Shown here: positions 33,177 to 42,061 of the stretch, piece by piece | Position numbering within the stretch: position 1 is the stretch's first letter | How the letters are laid out: each line of letters starts with the position of its first letter | NCBI GenBank assembly: GCA_913048245.1 | Contig: CAJWWR010000002.1 | Location: 1-64,000, forward strand | Reading direction: 5' to 3' | DNA from: an uncultured Prochlorococcus sp. | GTDB lineage: Bacteria > Cyanobacteriota > Cyanobacteriia > PCC-6307 > Cyanobiaceae | DNA: 64,000 nt | Notes under the pieces: generated by a model | Databases searched by the model: none | Told to the model about the DNA's origin: nothing | Seen by the model: the letters and a program-made list of their open reading frames with translations, nothing else | Position numbers and translations under genes: made by a program

Positions 33177-34796
33177 TCAAGCTCTATTTCTTTTATGCAA
33201 ATAATATTCATAATCTCCATTAAAAGGATAAAATTGACAATCCTGAATCTCAACAATGCGATTCGCAATTTTTGAAATAAAATATCTATCATGTGAAATC
33301 AAAAAAACAGTTCCTTTATATTTCTTTAGCGCCAATTCTAAATTTTCTTTAGAGTTCATATCCAAATGATTCGTAGGTTCATCTAATAACAGAAAATTAC
33401 TAGGCTTTATAACAATTAAAGCTAGTGCCAAACGAGCTTTTTCTCCTCCACTTAAGTTTTTAACCCTTTTAAAAACAGAATCATCTTTAAATCCAAATCC
33501 CCCCAGGAGAGTTCTAACACGCTTTTGAGTCCAATTAGGGACATTTTCAAAGATCAAGTCTAAAACTGTTTCCTCAGCCGGAAGGGCGTCAGCTTGATTT
33601 TGTTCGTAATAATTCATTATTAGATTATGTTGGCTCAAAGTAATTTGGCCCAATTCAGGTACTAATTTTTTCATGATAAATTTAAAAAGTGTTGATTTAC
33701 CTGCCCCATTTGGACCTAAAAACGCAATTTTATCGCCCGATTTTACTGATAAATTAGCTTCAAAAAAAATTAGATTATCGCCATAGCTATGACATAAATT
33801 TTGAATTTCTACAATTTTTTTGCCTGATCTTGTTGATTCAGCAAAATTAAAAGAAGGGGCTTTTATTTTTCTTAGGCTAGTACTGATTTTCTGGACTTTA
33901 TCTAGCTGTTTCTCTCTACTCTTAGCTTGACTACTTCTTGTGGCGCTAGCCCTAAATCTCTCTATATATTTTTTTTGAGATTCAATTTCTTTTTGTTGTA
34001 AATTAAAAGCCTTATTTTTAGCCTGTTCTTGTAAGTTCCTAGTCTGTATAAAAGAAGAATAATTTCCAATATAAGTATGAGATATCCCATCCTCAGTAAG
34101 AATAATTTTCTTACATAATTTATCTAAAAAATATCTATCATGGCTGATTAATATAATTGCTGTCTTAAGAGATATTAAATATTCTTCAAGCCAGGATATC
34201 GTTTGAAGGTCCAAATGATTGGTTGGCTCATCTAACAATAATAAATCTGGCTTTTGTAGCATGATCTTACCTAAAGCTATTTTCATTTGCCATCCTCCAG
34301 ACAAATTTTCTACCAATTGATCAGCATCATTAATCGAAAATCCCAAAATTGGTAAGATCTTGTCTATTTCCGAATTCATTTGATAACCGCCTGATTGTTC
34401 ATATTTCCTCTGATAAATCCCTAATTGATTTACTAAACGATCTAACTCTTTTTTGTTGCCGCTAACTTCTAATAATTTCAATTTTTTTTCAATTTCTAAT
34501 AATTCGTTAGCTAGAAATTGTATTTCTGAAAAAGAGTTTTCTAATTCTTTTCTGACAGTATTCTTAGAATTTAGTTCAAATTCCTGTCTTAAGTAGGCAA
34601 TTTTGGGATTACCTTCTTTGCGAATGCAACCAGTTGTTTGCTCTTCATCACCAATTAAAATTTTCAATTGAGTTGTTTTGCCTGATCCATTGGATCCGAC
34701 TAAACCTATTTTCTCCCCTTTTTTTACTTCCCAATTAATATCTTTTAAAACTTCCTCAGTAGAGTATATTTTACTTATTTTTTCTAATCTGATCAC
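33177..34796 (-). CDS. ABC-F family ATPase (translation factor-like)
   Basis: A 539-residue protein with two ABC cassettes and no membrane helices. Walker A 1 is GLVGSNGSGKTT (about 33), Walker A 2 is FLGPNGAGKST (near 350), both signatures are LSGG (NLSGGWQMK and NLSGGEKAR), and both Walker B regions read LLLLDEPTNHLD/FLLLDEPTNHLD, the ABC-F hallmark. The linker between them (about 245-325) is charged and helical. ABC-F proteins such as EttA and Uup act on the ribosomal E site. The start GTG gives IRLEKISKIY. The next rightward gene is divergent. Paralogue identity is not resolved. Confidence 0.9.
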   Translation of the reverse strand: MIRLEKISKIYSTEEVLKDINWEVKKGEKIGLVGSNGSGKTTQLKILIGDEEQTTGCIRKEGNPKIAYLRQEFELNSKNTVRKELENSFSEIQFLANELLEIEKKLKLLEVSGNKKELDRLVNQLGIYQRKYEQSGGYQMNSEIDKILPILGFSINDADQLVENLSGGWQMKIALGKIMLQKPDLLLLDEPTNHLDLQTISWLEEYLISLKTAIILISHDRYFLDKLCKKIILTEDGISHTYIGNYSSFIQTRNLQEQAKNKAFNLQQKEIESQKKYIERFRASATRSSQAKSREKQLDKVQKISTSLRKIKAPSFNFAESTRSGKKIVEIQNLCHSYGDNLIFFEANLSVKSGDKIAFLGPNGAGKSTLFKFIMKKLVPELGQITLSQHNLIMNYYEQNQADALPAEETVLDLIFENVPNWTQKRVRTLLGGFGFKDDSVFKRVKNLSGGEKARLALALIVIKPSNFLLLDEPTNHLDMNSKENLELALKKYKGTVFLISHDRYFISKIANRIVEIQDCQFYPFNGDYEYYLHKRNRA

Positions 34797-34867
34797 TTGA
34801 ATAAATTAGTATGTTCGAATTAATTGGTCTTTTTACTTATTAAGACTTTTTAGAATAAACTTAACTT

Positions 34868-35035
34868 ATGAAACGCATAGAACAAATAGTAATTATTTTT
34901 ATTGCTGCCGGGTTAGCTATTCCAAGCTATTGGTTTTTTTGGACTTTAGCAGGTGGTGGTGGTTATGAAAGAAGAATTAAAAATATTGAACCCCAGACAA
35001 TTGAATCTTTACAACCCTCCTCTAACCTTGATTAA
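34868..35035 (+). CDS. Small single-helix membrane protein
   Basis: A 55-residue frame: a Lys/Arg start, a hydrophobic segment (about 7-28, IVIIFIAAGLAIPSYWFFW), a glycine run GGGG, then a polar tail to LD. It resembles the small one-helix proteins common in cyanobacterial thylakoids, but I recognise no family. Its tail overlaps the convergent Nif11-like gene by 27 bases. It is divergent from the ABC-F gene. Confidence 0.55.
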   Translation: MKRIEQIVIIFIAAGLAIPSYWFFWTLAGGGGYERRIKNIEPQTIESLQPSSNLD

Positions 35036-35239
35036 CCATAATTTCGTTGGTAGATCATCTAAAGTACTTAGATATTCAATTACTTCGTCTTTAGAGACTT
35101 TTAAATTATTTTCTTCACCTATTTCGCATATTTTATCCAATGCTGATTTTGGATTAGTTAGAGCTATTTGAAACAATTTATTTTTCTTATCTGTATCTTC
35201 AGAGATTAAAGAATAAAGTTTTTCTGCATTTGAAGGCAT
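35009..35239 (-). CDS. Nif11-like small protein ending in a GG motif
   Basis: A 76-residue protein. The segment ALTNPKSALDKICEIGEENN-LKVSKDEVIEYL follows the Nif11 leader-domain pattern (helix, then an a-x-x-x-Gf-x-is-x-xel motif). Nif11 leaders direct RiPP maturation in some picocyanobacteria, but they also occur as stand-alone proteins in nitrogen-fixing and other cyanobacteria. The C-terminus IKVRGGL ends in a double-glycine plus one residue, so there is no core peptide. No lanthionine synthetase or peptidase/transporter is adjacent. The ORF is sound, with a unique ATG. Family call is by pattern. Confidence 0.6.
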   Translation of the reverse strand: MPSNAEKLYSLISEDTDKKNKLFQIALTNPKSALDKICEIGEENNLKVSKDEVIEYLSTLDDLPTKLWLIKVRGGL

Positions 35240-35275
35240 TGAAGTAATTAAAAATACATATACAAGAATATTCCC

Positions 35276-35602
35276 TCACGCGACATTATGCTCATTTTCG
35301 TAAGAATCTTTTTCGGGTTCTGTCATTTCCTTAGCAGAAGCATCCTCCATGCTTCTCGCATCTACACAAAGAACTTTTCTTAATTTTGCAAAGTTTGCGG
35401 CATGTGATAATCGGCCATCTTTTTTTGCCTTAAATTCTGATTTTTGTAATATTTGATGTAAATGAGTCAATAAGTATGGGCTTATTACTGCAGACACCAG
35501 TACATCACTACTTTGTGTAGAACCTGCACGAGATTTTAAAATTGAATTAGTTTGATTGATTAAAATATCTTTTTTAGAAATTAGCTTTGAAGTGTTTTTC
35601 AT
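35276..35602 (-). CDS. Hypothetical protein
   Basis: A 108-residue hydrophilic protein of unknown function. No signal peptide or membrane segment is present. The N-terminal third is Ser/Lys-rich, the middle SSDVLVSAVISPYLLTHLHQILQKSEF is the most regular helical part, and the tail EMTEPEKDSYENEHNVA is acidic. One cysteine lies in KVLCVDARSM. It follows the Nif11-like gene on the same strand after 36 bases and is divergent from the RHH regulator. I do not recognise a family. Confidence 0.6.
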   Translation of the reverse strand: MKNTSKLISKKDILINQTNSILKSRAGSTQSSDVLVSAVISPYLLTHLHQILQKSEFKAKKDGRLSHAANFAKLRKVLCVDARSMEDASAKEMTEPEKDSYENEHNVA

Positions 35603-35650
35603 GATCTGATGAATAAAATGAAATCAGGCTATTGATCCTTAATTAATAAT

Positions 35651-35688
35651 ATACACAAAGATAGTATCCTTGACTAACTGTGTATAAT
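35651..35688 (+). promoter_or_regulatory. Dyad operator overlapping a TATAAT box upstream of the RHH gene
   Basis: ATACACA (35651-35657) and TGTGTAT (35679-35685) are exact reverse complements 21 bases apart. The right arm overlaps TATAAT at 35683-35688, which lies 28 bases before the ATG. A TTGACT (35670-35675) in the spacer is too close to act as its -35. The layout fits autorepression by the DNA-binding protein that follows, but that is inference. Confidence 0.45.
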
Positions 35689-35716
35689 ATTGAGTAACAG
35701 TTAAGTTCTGATATTC

Positions 35717-36022
35717 ATGGCAATTCGCCAAAACTCAACTAATGGCAAACCCAAGTCTCCACGGATTCAAGTTGTCCTTCCAGAATCTCTATGTGAGCAA
35801 TTAACTGCTTTAGCAGAAGAAGAATCTAGAACTGTAAGCAATATGGCCAAAGTGTTAATTCAAAGAGGTATTAAAGATCATTTTAACAATGTCCCAAGTT
35901 CCTCTAATCAAGTAAATACAACAGACACAAATACATTTAGAAATAACTTAGAGAACCAAAGCATAAAAAGGTTAAAAGGCATGCCAAAACGTATTAAATA
36001 TCTAAAACAAAACGATAATTAA
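35717..36022 (+). CDS. Ribbon-helix-helix (CopG/Arc-like) DNA-binding protein
   Basis: A 101-residue protein. Residues 17-52 match the ribbon-helix-helix fold: the beta strand PRIQVVLPESL, then helix LCEQLTALAEEESRT and helix VSNMAKVLIQRGIKDHF. The basic tail (RLKGMPKRIKYLKQN) and N-terminus (RQNSTNGKPKSPR) could add DNA contact. RHH dimers act as repressors or antitoxins. No toxin-like gene is adjacent on the same strand, so a transcriptional regulator is favoured. It is convergent with ktrA (3 bases). Confidence 0.75.
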   Translation: MAIRQNSTNGKPKSPRIQVVLPESLCEQLTALAEEESRTVSNMAKVLIQRGIKDHFNNVPSSSNQVNTTDTNTFRNNLENQSIKRLKGMPKRIKYLKQNDN

Positions 36023-36025
36023 AAA

Positions 36026-36730
36026 TCAAATTTGAGGCAATTTTTGCAAATCTTCCATTAAACCCATTACAACTAATACATGTCCTCTCTCTAAAATATA
36101 TTTAGCTGGTGGATTAACTGATAATTTTTCAGCGGGTCCTGCAGCTAAAACATTTACTAAATAATTTTTTCTAAGGTTTAAATCACGTAGAGATCTACCA
36201 ATGAACTCCTCAGGAACTTTAATTTCATCAATGCCAGTTTGATTATCCAACTCTAATCTTTCGATAAGATTTGGTCGCACAAGTTCTAGTCCCAGCCTTT
36301 CGCCCTGCATCCTGGAAGGAAAAACTACTTTATCTGCTCCTACTCTTTTTAACATCTTTTCGTGAAGGTCACTCGTTGCCCTTGCTATAACCCTTTTTAC
36401 TTTAGTGCCTTGAGTATCTTTAGCTATGAGAGTGGTTGTAATACTTGCTTCAATTGGCTCACTTATACCAACAACCAATGTATTCATTTCCAATAAGCCG
36501 GACTCTCGCATTGACTCTTCATCAGTGCAGTCAACAACTCTAGCCTCTATGGTAGGTTCTAACTGCCTCAAATCGTCAATTGCTTTTTCAGAATAATCTG
36601 CAGCAAGAACATCTGCTCCGTTATTAATTAACTCCCTGCAAACTGCAGTTCCGAATCTTCCTACACCTACTACTGCAAATGATAAAGATTCCTTTTCTTT
36701 CTTAGGAGACCATTGCCACCAGTCAGCCAT
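36026..36730 (-). CDS. ktrA: KtrA/TrkA-type potassium-transport regulator
   Basis: A 234-residue cytoplasmic RCK protein. Residues 18-140 are RCK_N with the nucleotide-binding GVGRFGTAVCRELINNGADVLAAD motif. A TrkA_C domain follows (about 155-234) with EFIGRSLRDLNLRKNYLV. It forms a ring under the membrane channel and gates it with ATP/ADP or NAD(H). The ktrB gene lies 18 bases upstream on the same strand. In cyanobacteria KtrA works with KtrB in Na-dependent K uptake. The start ATG is in MADWWQWSP context. Confidence 0.9.
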   Translation of the reverse strand: MADWWQWSPKKEKESLSFAVVGVGRFGTAVCRELINNGADVLAADYSEKAIDDLRQLEPTIEARVVDCTDEESMRESGLLEMNTLVVGISEPIEASITTTLIAKDTQGTKVKRVIARATSDLHEKMLKRVGADKVVFPSRMQGERLGLELVRPNLIERLELDNQTGIDEIKVPEEFIGRSLRDLNLRKNYLVNVLAAGPAEKLSVNPPAKYILERGHVLVVMGLMEDLQKLPQI

Positions 36731-36748
36731 AATGAAAATTAATGATTA

Positions 36749-38152
36749 CTAAACATAAAGATCAGCTTTGGGATAACCAATTCTCTTTTGTTTGTTTATT
36801 CTACTCTTATAGAGAGCATCCCAAACAGCACTTAAAAGCAAAAGGATACCTAGCCTACCTACGAACATACCAAGAATTAGAATAAATTGACCAAAATGAT
36901 TTAGTTTATTTGTTAGTCCGATATCAAATCCTACAGTTGCAAAAGCAGAAATACATGTAAAAAGCATCTCTAAAAATGTAAATGATTCATTATTTACAAA
37001 AGTATTTGTAGTACTTAAAAGCATAGCCATTAACAAAACAAATAAAAGAGACCCAACGGTTATGCCAACTGCTTTTAAAATTACTTTATCTGAAATTAAT
37101 CTATTGCTAATTATGACATCTTTTTGACCTTTCAAAGTAGATCTCGTTGCGGCCATCAAAGCAATAAAAGTGGTGGTTTTTATACCTCCACCAGTACCAC
37201 CTGGACTTGCCCCGATAAACATTAAAGTCATTAGAAATAAAAGACCAGTGTCTGAAATAGTATCCAGAGCAATTGGATAATTTGTAAATCCTGCTGTACG
37301 CGCACTAACAGTTTCAAATATGGAAGAAATTAATCTTTCGAAGAAATTTAAACTTTCAAAGAATTCACTATTTAATAAAGATTCCGTCAGAAAGAATCCA
37401 AAAGAACCTAGAATGACAAGAAAAAAAGTTGTTCTGATTACTAATCTGCTATGCAAACTTAATTTCCTATAGCGTAAGTTTCTTCTATTATTCCAAACAT
37501 CATCAATCACTCTCCACCCTACTCCCCCCAAAATAATAAGAAAAATAAATACTATGTTTACTAAAAGATTTCCTCTATATTGGTATAAGCTTGAAGACCA
37601 AAGTGAGAAACCTGCATTGTTATAAGCGGAAATACTATGAAAAATTGCCGCCCATACTCTTTCTCCATTATCTTTTATATCAATAAATCCAAAAAAATAG
37701 AGAATAATGGATCCTAAGGAAATAATTATTGCTGCAGTTATAGCAATACTCTGAAATGTCCTCCCAATGCCTCCTACACCAAATTCGTCCAATGTTTTTC
37801 CCTTGTCTAATCTAGTTCTTAATTTGGTACCCTTTACAACAAATCCTTGAAGAAAGGTTGTTATTGCCATGAGACCTAAGCCACCAGAGAGTAACATAAG
37901 AGCCAAGCAAATCTGACCAAAGATAGTCAAGTCGTTCCCAATATCAATAATTGTTAATCCAGTAACTGTTATAGCAGAAGTGGCAGTAAAGAATGCTTCC
38001 CAAATACCTACCTTATCAGTTGAAGATAAGGGAGAACTTAATATGAGAGTCCCGAAAAAAATAATTATTAACCCTGTAACAATAGTAAATTGGGGTACAG
38101 TAAGCTTTCTGTAAAAATCTCTTATCTTAAAAATAGTTTGATTAGACTGCAC
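36749..38152 (-). CDS. ktrB: KtrB/TrkH-family cation transporter
   Basis: A 467-residue membrane protein with about ten helices organised as four M-P-M repeats. Each has a pore loop with a selectivity-filter glycine: SAITVTGLT, SAYNNAGFSL, SARTAGFTNY and SAFATVGFDIG. The loops are family-typical and the first has Gly, favouring K transport. The ATG-less start is GTG (GTG CAG TCT). It is followed by ktrA (18 bases) and preceded by the SLC13 permease (9 bases), so all three likely share a transcript. Confidence 0.9.
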   Translation of the reverse strand: MQSNQTIFKIRDFYRKLTVPQFTIVTGLIIIFFGTLILSSPLSSTDKVGIWEAFFTATSAITVTGLTIIDIGNDLTIFGQICLALMLLSGGLGLMAITTFLQGFVVKGTKLRTRLDKGKTLDEFGVGGIGRTFQSIAITAAIIISLGSIILYFFGFIDIKDNGERVWAAIFHSISAYNNAGFSLWSSSLYQYRGNLLVNIVFIFLIILGGVGWRVIDDVWNNRRNLRYRKLSLHSRLVIRTTFFLVILGSFGFFLTESLLNSEFFESLNFFERLISSIFETVSARTAGFTNYPIALDTISDTGLLFLMTLMFIGASPGGTGGGIKTTTFIALMAATRSTLKGQKDVIISNRLISDKVILKAVGITVGSLLFVLLMAMLLSTTNTFVNNESFTFLEMLFTCISAFATVGFDIGLTNKLNHFGQFILILGMFVGRLGILLLLSAVWDALYKSRINKQKRIGYPKADLYV

Positions 38153-38161
38153 TTAAAAAAC

Positions 38162-39985
38162 TCAGAAATTCAAAATTATTAGAGCTGGAATTATCAGAGC
38201 CATAATTATAGTTAATCCTATTCCATACTTTGCTACATCAAAAAATCTATATCTTCCAGGACCATAAACCATTAAGTTAGTTTGATATCCCATGGGGGTT
38301 AGAAAGGATTGACTAGCGCCGAAAAGTACTATCATAATCAAGCCTTGTGGAGAGATCTCTAATGTAGTCGACAATCCTATTACAACAGGCAATATCAAAG
38401 CAACTGAAGCAGCATTACTTATGAATTGAGTCAAAAAAACAGTACTCAGAAAAATAACTAATAAAGCCAAATACAAAGGGAGACCATTTAATAAAAAATT
38501 TAAATTCAAGGCAATAAAATCTGCAATTCCTGTTGACTGCATTGCGACACTAAAACTAGATAAAGAGCCCAGCAATAAAATCACATCCAGTCTGATAGAT
38601 CTCTGAATTTCTGCAGGTCGTAAACAACCACAACATACCATAGCAATTACAGATAATAGTACTGAACCAACTAAAGGGATATTAGAAACAGATGGCAGAA
38701 TTATCATCAATATTGCAATTGCTATCGCAATCGGTTTTTTATTTAATACAGGCAGATCATCATCAACTTGATCTAGAATCAGTAAATCATTACTTGATTG
38801 AAGGCCTCTAATAGAGTCTAATGGAGCTTGAATTAATAACACATCTCCTGCCCTTAATAGCGCTTGACCCAATCTTTCTTGAACAGTTTGCTGGCCCCTC
38901 CTTAATGCTAAAACAGTTGCGTTATGTCTTTGTCTAAATCTAAGCTCTCTTAAACTTGCGCCTGCTAAAGTAGATCCTGCAGGCAATAATGCCTCAAATG
39001 TCTTTGTACCCTCTTCGGAAGATGGTAATTTTTCACTCTTAAAGGAGCTTGGTTTCTCTGCAAGCAAAATAGTGTGTTCTTGTTCAAGTCTCAACAAATC
39101 AGATCGAGTTACTCTAATTAATAATCTATCCTCAGGTTGAATCCTCCTGTCAGCAAGAGGGGGTAAAATAGCTTTTCCATTTCGCTGTAGTTCAAGGACA
39201 TCAACATCAAAACGTCTTTGAAGTCTACTATTTCTCAAAGATTGTCCAACTAGTTCTGAAGTAGCAGGAATAGTTACTTCTGTAAAATAAATATTCATAT
39301 TTGCATTATTGTTAAAGTCTTTACCTTTTCCTCGATCTGGAAGAAGAGCATCAGAAACCAAAATCATATATGTAGTTCCGACAAGCCAAACTGGTATGCC
39401 AATAGAAGTTAAACTAAATAATTCAAGAGGGCCATAATTAATACCTTCAGAATTAACAAGTTGCTGACTAATATCACTAACTAGAAGATTCACGGAACTT
39501 CCTAAAAGGGTAATAGTCCCTCCAAGTAAAGTTGCAAAAGATAAAGGCAAGAGAACTTTAGAAGGTGAGATATTTCTTCTATCACACCAGCTTTCTATAA
39601 GAGGAAGCAATGATGCTACTACAGGGGTATTAGGAACTATTCCAGATATTGGTGCAATTACAAATCCTAATAAAGCTATCAATCTTCTAGGCGTTCTAAT
39701 ACTATCAGAAGCAATCAATTCTCTAACTCTATCAAGCGCTCCACTTTTAAATAAAGCTGAAGAGACAGCGAATAAACCCATAAGAGTAATTAGGGCTGGA
39801 CTGCCAAAACCTGATAATGCCTTTTGGGGAGTTAGTACACCAGTTGCAATAAATATGGCTACACATAATAAACCTGTTAATTCAGGAGCTATTGTATTTT
39901 TGATAAATAAAAAGATTGATAAAATTAAAACAAGTACTGTAATTGAAGCATCAAAATTATTAATTAACAAAGAAACAAAACTCAT
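38162..39985 (-). CDS. SLC13-family permease with two internal TrkA_C domains
   Basis: A 607-residue DASS/SLC13 anion permease. Helices at 1-210 include NTPVVASLLP, and a second half (about 410-607) contains SNAASVALILPV and TPMGYQTNLMVYGPG. Two TrkA_C/RCK_C-like domains (about 230-310 and 325-400) interrupt them, seen as SELVGQSLRNSRLQRRFDVDVLEL and STLAGASLRELRFRQRHNATVLAL. This architecture is typical of cyanobacterial/algal transporters for sulfate or other divalent anions. Sulfate is suggested by nearby cysH but not shown. It lies in a minus-strand run with ktrBA. Confidence 0.86.
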   Translation of the reverse strand: MSFVSLLINNFDASITVLVLILSIFLFIKNTIAPELTGLLCVAIFIATGVLTPQKALSGFGSPALITLMGLFAVSSALFKSGALDRVRELIASDSIRTPRRLIALLGFVIAPISGIVPNTPVVASLLPLIESWCDRRNISPSKVLLPLSFATLLGGTITLLGSSVNLLVSDISQQLVNSEGINYGPLELFSLTSIGIPVWLVGTTYMILVSDALLPDRGKGKDFNNNANMNIYFTEVTIPATSELVGQSLRNSRLQRRFDVDVLELQRNGKAILPPLADRRIQPEDRLLIRVTRSDLLRLEQEHTILLAEKPSSFKSEKLPSSEEGTKTFEALLPAGSTLAGASLRELRFRQRHNATVLALRRGQQTVQERLGQALLRAGDVLLIQAPLDSIRGLQSSNDLLILDQVDDDLPVLNKKPIAIAIAILMIILPSVSNIPLVGSVLLSVIAMVCCGCLRPAEIQRSIRLDVILLLGSLSSFSVAMQSTGIADFIALNLNFLLNGLPLYLALLVIFLSTVFLTQFISNAASVALILPVVIGLSTTLEISPQGLIMIVLFGASQSFLTPMGYQTNLMVYGPGRYRFFDVAKYGIGLTIIMALIIPALIILNF

Positions 39986-40052
39986 ACAAATTATTCTTTA
40001 ATTTCAATATACATCTAAAAAAAACTTTCAAAAAGTTAAATTATTGATGAAA

Positions 40053-41225
40053 TTAATTTTCACGAAAAATATTGTTCTTGTTTATTAGCCAAGATGCTAC
40101 TGATTTCAAACTATTTTGAACAATAGGCATTTTGGAGGCATAAACCAGACGTCGGATTTCAAAAGCAAGACTTCCAGAAAGCGTTAAACCCAAACCTGAA
40201 ATAGATGCTTTACCTTTACCTAGACTAATCATTTCTCCATTATCACGAAATTGATAGTCGATTAAATCCTTGCCTTTTAGTAATAAATCTAAATTAATCC
40301 CAACGTGTACGCCTTGTTGCATTGCATTCTGCGCAGTTGAAGGCAAATTTTCCATATCTCTTATGGAAGAAATATCTCCAATGACAAAAACATTCTCATA
40401 AGATTCAATTTGTAATTTTTGATTAGTAACTATTTTTTGATTATTTGTTTCTATCTCTTGTTCAAAAGTAGGTAGGTTAGGTTTGATCCCCGCAGTCCAA
40501 ATAACTAAATCATGTTTGAATTCATTCTTTTTGTGCTGTGAATCTTTTAATAAGATGTGATTTTCATGTATTTCATCAACAATTGTGTTGAGTAATAGTG
40601 AAATATTGCGATCTTTTATTGCCTTTTCTGCTTCTTCTCTGTTAAAAAATTTGCATTTATTCAAAACTTGCTTAGAGCTTTCAATTAAAGTGATATTTAA
40701 TTTTTTAGAGTACAAATCATATAACTTACAGGCTAGTTCTACTCCAGATGGGCCAGCACCAACTATTGATAAATCTTGTACATTTCCTGAATCTAAAGAT
40801 TCTTGAAGGGCTATTTGCAAATTATTCAAGTCATTTAGAGTATTAAAAAAATAACAATATTTATCAACACCAGGAATTAAATAATTATTATTTATAGAAC
40901 CAGTACTCAGAACTAAGTACTGGTAATTTAAAGTTAAATTGTTTTCTAATTCTAAAGATTCTTTTTCTAAATTTATAGATCGTAATTTATTCCTTAAAAA
41001 AGTTATACCTGAATTTGCAAAAATCTCTTTAAATTCGGCTGCTACTTCCCACTCTTTAATTTCTCTACTTAATACTTCATATAAAAGTGGTTTAAAAATA
41101 AATTTAGATTGCGAATCAATCACTAATATTGGAATAGTTGGATTTAATTTTTTTAATGTAAAAGCAGAATTAATACCAGCAAAGCCAGATCCAACTATTA
41201 CTATTGGTTTTTTTCTTGAATTCAT
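40053..41225 (-). CDS. Type II NADH dehydrogenase-like FAD oxidoreductase
   Basis: A 390-residue two-dinucleotide-binding oxidoreductase. FAD motif IVIVGSGFAGINSAFTLKKL lies at 8-27, the NADH motif SIVGAGPSGVELACKLYDL near 150-168, and the late FAD motif VFVIGDISS near 285-293. The NDH-2 pattern ENLPSTAQNAMQQGVHVGINL is present. NDH-2 transfers electrons from NAD(P)H to quinone without proton pumping; the cyanobacterial paralogues (NdbA/B/C) may also have sensing or demethylphylloquinone-reductase roles. Sequence inspection does not choose among them. It is divergent from cysH. Confidence 0.85.
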   Translation of the reverse strand: MNSRKKPIVIVGSGFAGINSAFTLKKLNPTIPILVIDSQSKFIFKPLLYEVLSREIKEWEVAAEFKEIFANSGITFLRNKLRSINLEKESLELENNLTLNYQYLVLSTGSINNNYLIPGVDKYCYFFNTLNDLNNLQIALQESLDSGNVQDLSIVGAGPSGVELACKLYDLYSKKLNITLIESSKQVLNKCKFFNREEAEKAIKDRNISLLLNTIVDEIHENHILLKDSQHKKNEFKHDLVIWTAGIKPNLPTFEQEIETNNQKIVTNQKLQIESYENVFVIGDISSIRDMENLPSTAQNAMQQGVHVGINLDLLLKGKDLIDYQFRDNGEMISLGKGKASISGLGLTLSGSLAFEIRRLVYASKMPIVQNSLKSVASWLINKNNIFREN

Positions 41226-41321
41226 AAGGACTATAAAAATAGACCTGGAGCTATTATTAAACTAAACCAATATTATAAAAATCGAGCCCAATAGTTATTA
41301 ATCCAAAAATTAAATACAAAA

Positions 41322-42041
41322 ATGCAAGCTATCAAAAAACCAGTCAATCTAGATTTAAATATTTGCAATCAAGAATTACTACCTTTGGATGCTAAAGAAA
41401 GAATCGAATGGGCTTATGAGATTTTTAAGGAAAATTTTGCCTTTACAACTAGCTTTGGTCTACAGTCATCTGTTTTACTACACTTAATTCAAAATTCAAA
41501 ATTAAAAAGTAAAGCAAGAATCTTTTGGATAGATACTGGTTATTTACCTCCTGAAACTTATATTTATGCTAATCAACTTATTGAACAGTTATCATTGAAA
41601 ATTGAGGTTTTACAAAGCGATATATCTCCAGCAAGAATGGAGGCATTGTATGGAAAGCTTTGGGAAAATAATGAAGAAGGGGACATTGAAAAATATCATA
41701 AGATAAGAAAGATTGAACCTCTGGAAAAAGGTTTCAGTAAATATGAAATTAATTGTTGGGTTAGCGGTGTGAGAGCAGAACAAACTGGCAATAGAAGTAA
41801 AATGAGAGTTATTGATCAAATACGTAATAGATATGCTTTAAGACCACTTCTTGGATGGACTAATAAAGATATTTATTATTATATGAAAGACAATAAATTA
41901 CCACAACACCCACTATTCTTTAAAGGATTTTCAACAGTAGGGGATTGGCATTCAAGTACTCCTGAAACTGAAGGGAAAAAGGGGAGAAGTACTAGATTTG
42001 GAGGCATTAAAGAAGAATGTGGACTACATACTGAAGATTGA
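41322..42041 (+). CDS. cysH: Phosphoadenylyl/adenylyl-sulfate reductase
   Basis: A 239-residue PAPS/APS reductase. The PP-loop-like TTSFGLQSSVLLHLI lies near 42-55, the arginine-rich WVSGVRAEQTGNRSKM near 145, RPLLGWTNKDIYYYM near 175, and the C-terminal catalytic KEECGLHTED. The CC...CxxC [4Fe-4S] motif of plant-type/APS enzymes is absent, which favours PAPS specificity. It reduces activated sulfate to sulfite with thioredoxin. It starts 96 bases from the divergent NDH-2 gene. The coaX gene follows after 20 bases with an SD of GGAGAG. Confidence 0.92.
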   Translation: MQAIKKPVNLDLNICNQELLPLDAKERIEWAYEIFKENFAFTTSFGLQSSVLLHLIQNSKLKSKARIFWIDTGYLPPETYIYANQLIEQLSLKIEVLQSDISPARMEALYGKLWENNEEGDIEKYHKIRKIEPLEKGFSKYEINCWVSGVRAEQTGNRSKMRVIDQIRNRYALRPLLGWTNKDIYYYMKDNKLPQHPLFFKGFSTVGDWHSSTPETEGKKGRSTRFGGIKEECGLHTED

Positions 42042-42061
42042 ATGTATATTTCGGAGAGTAA

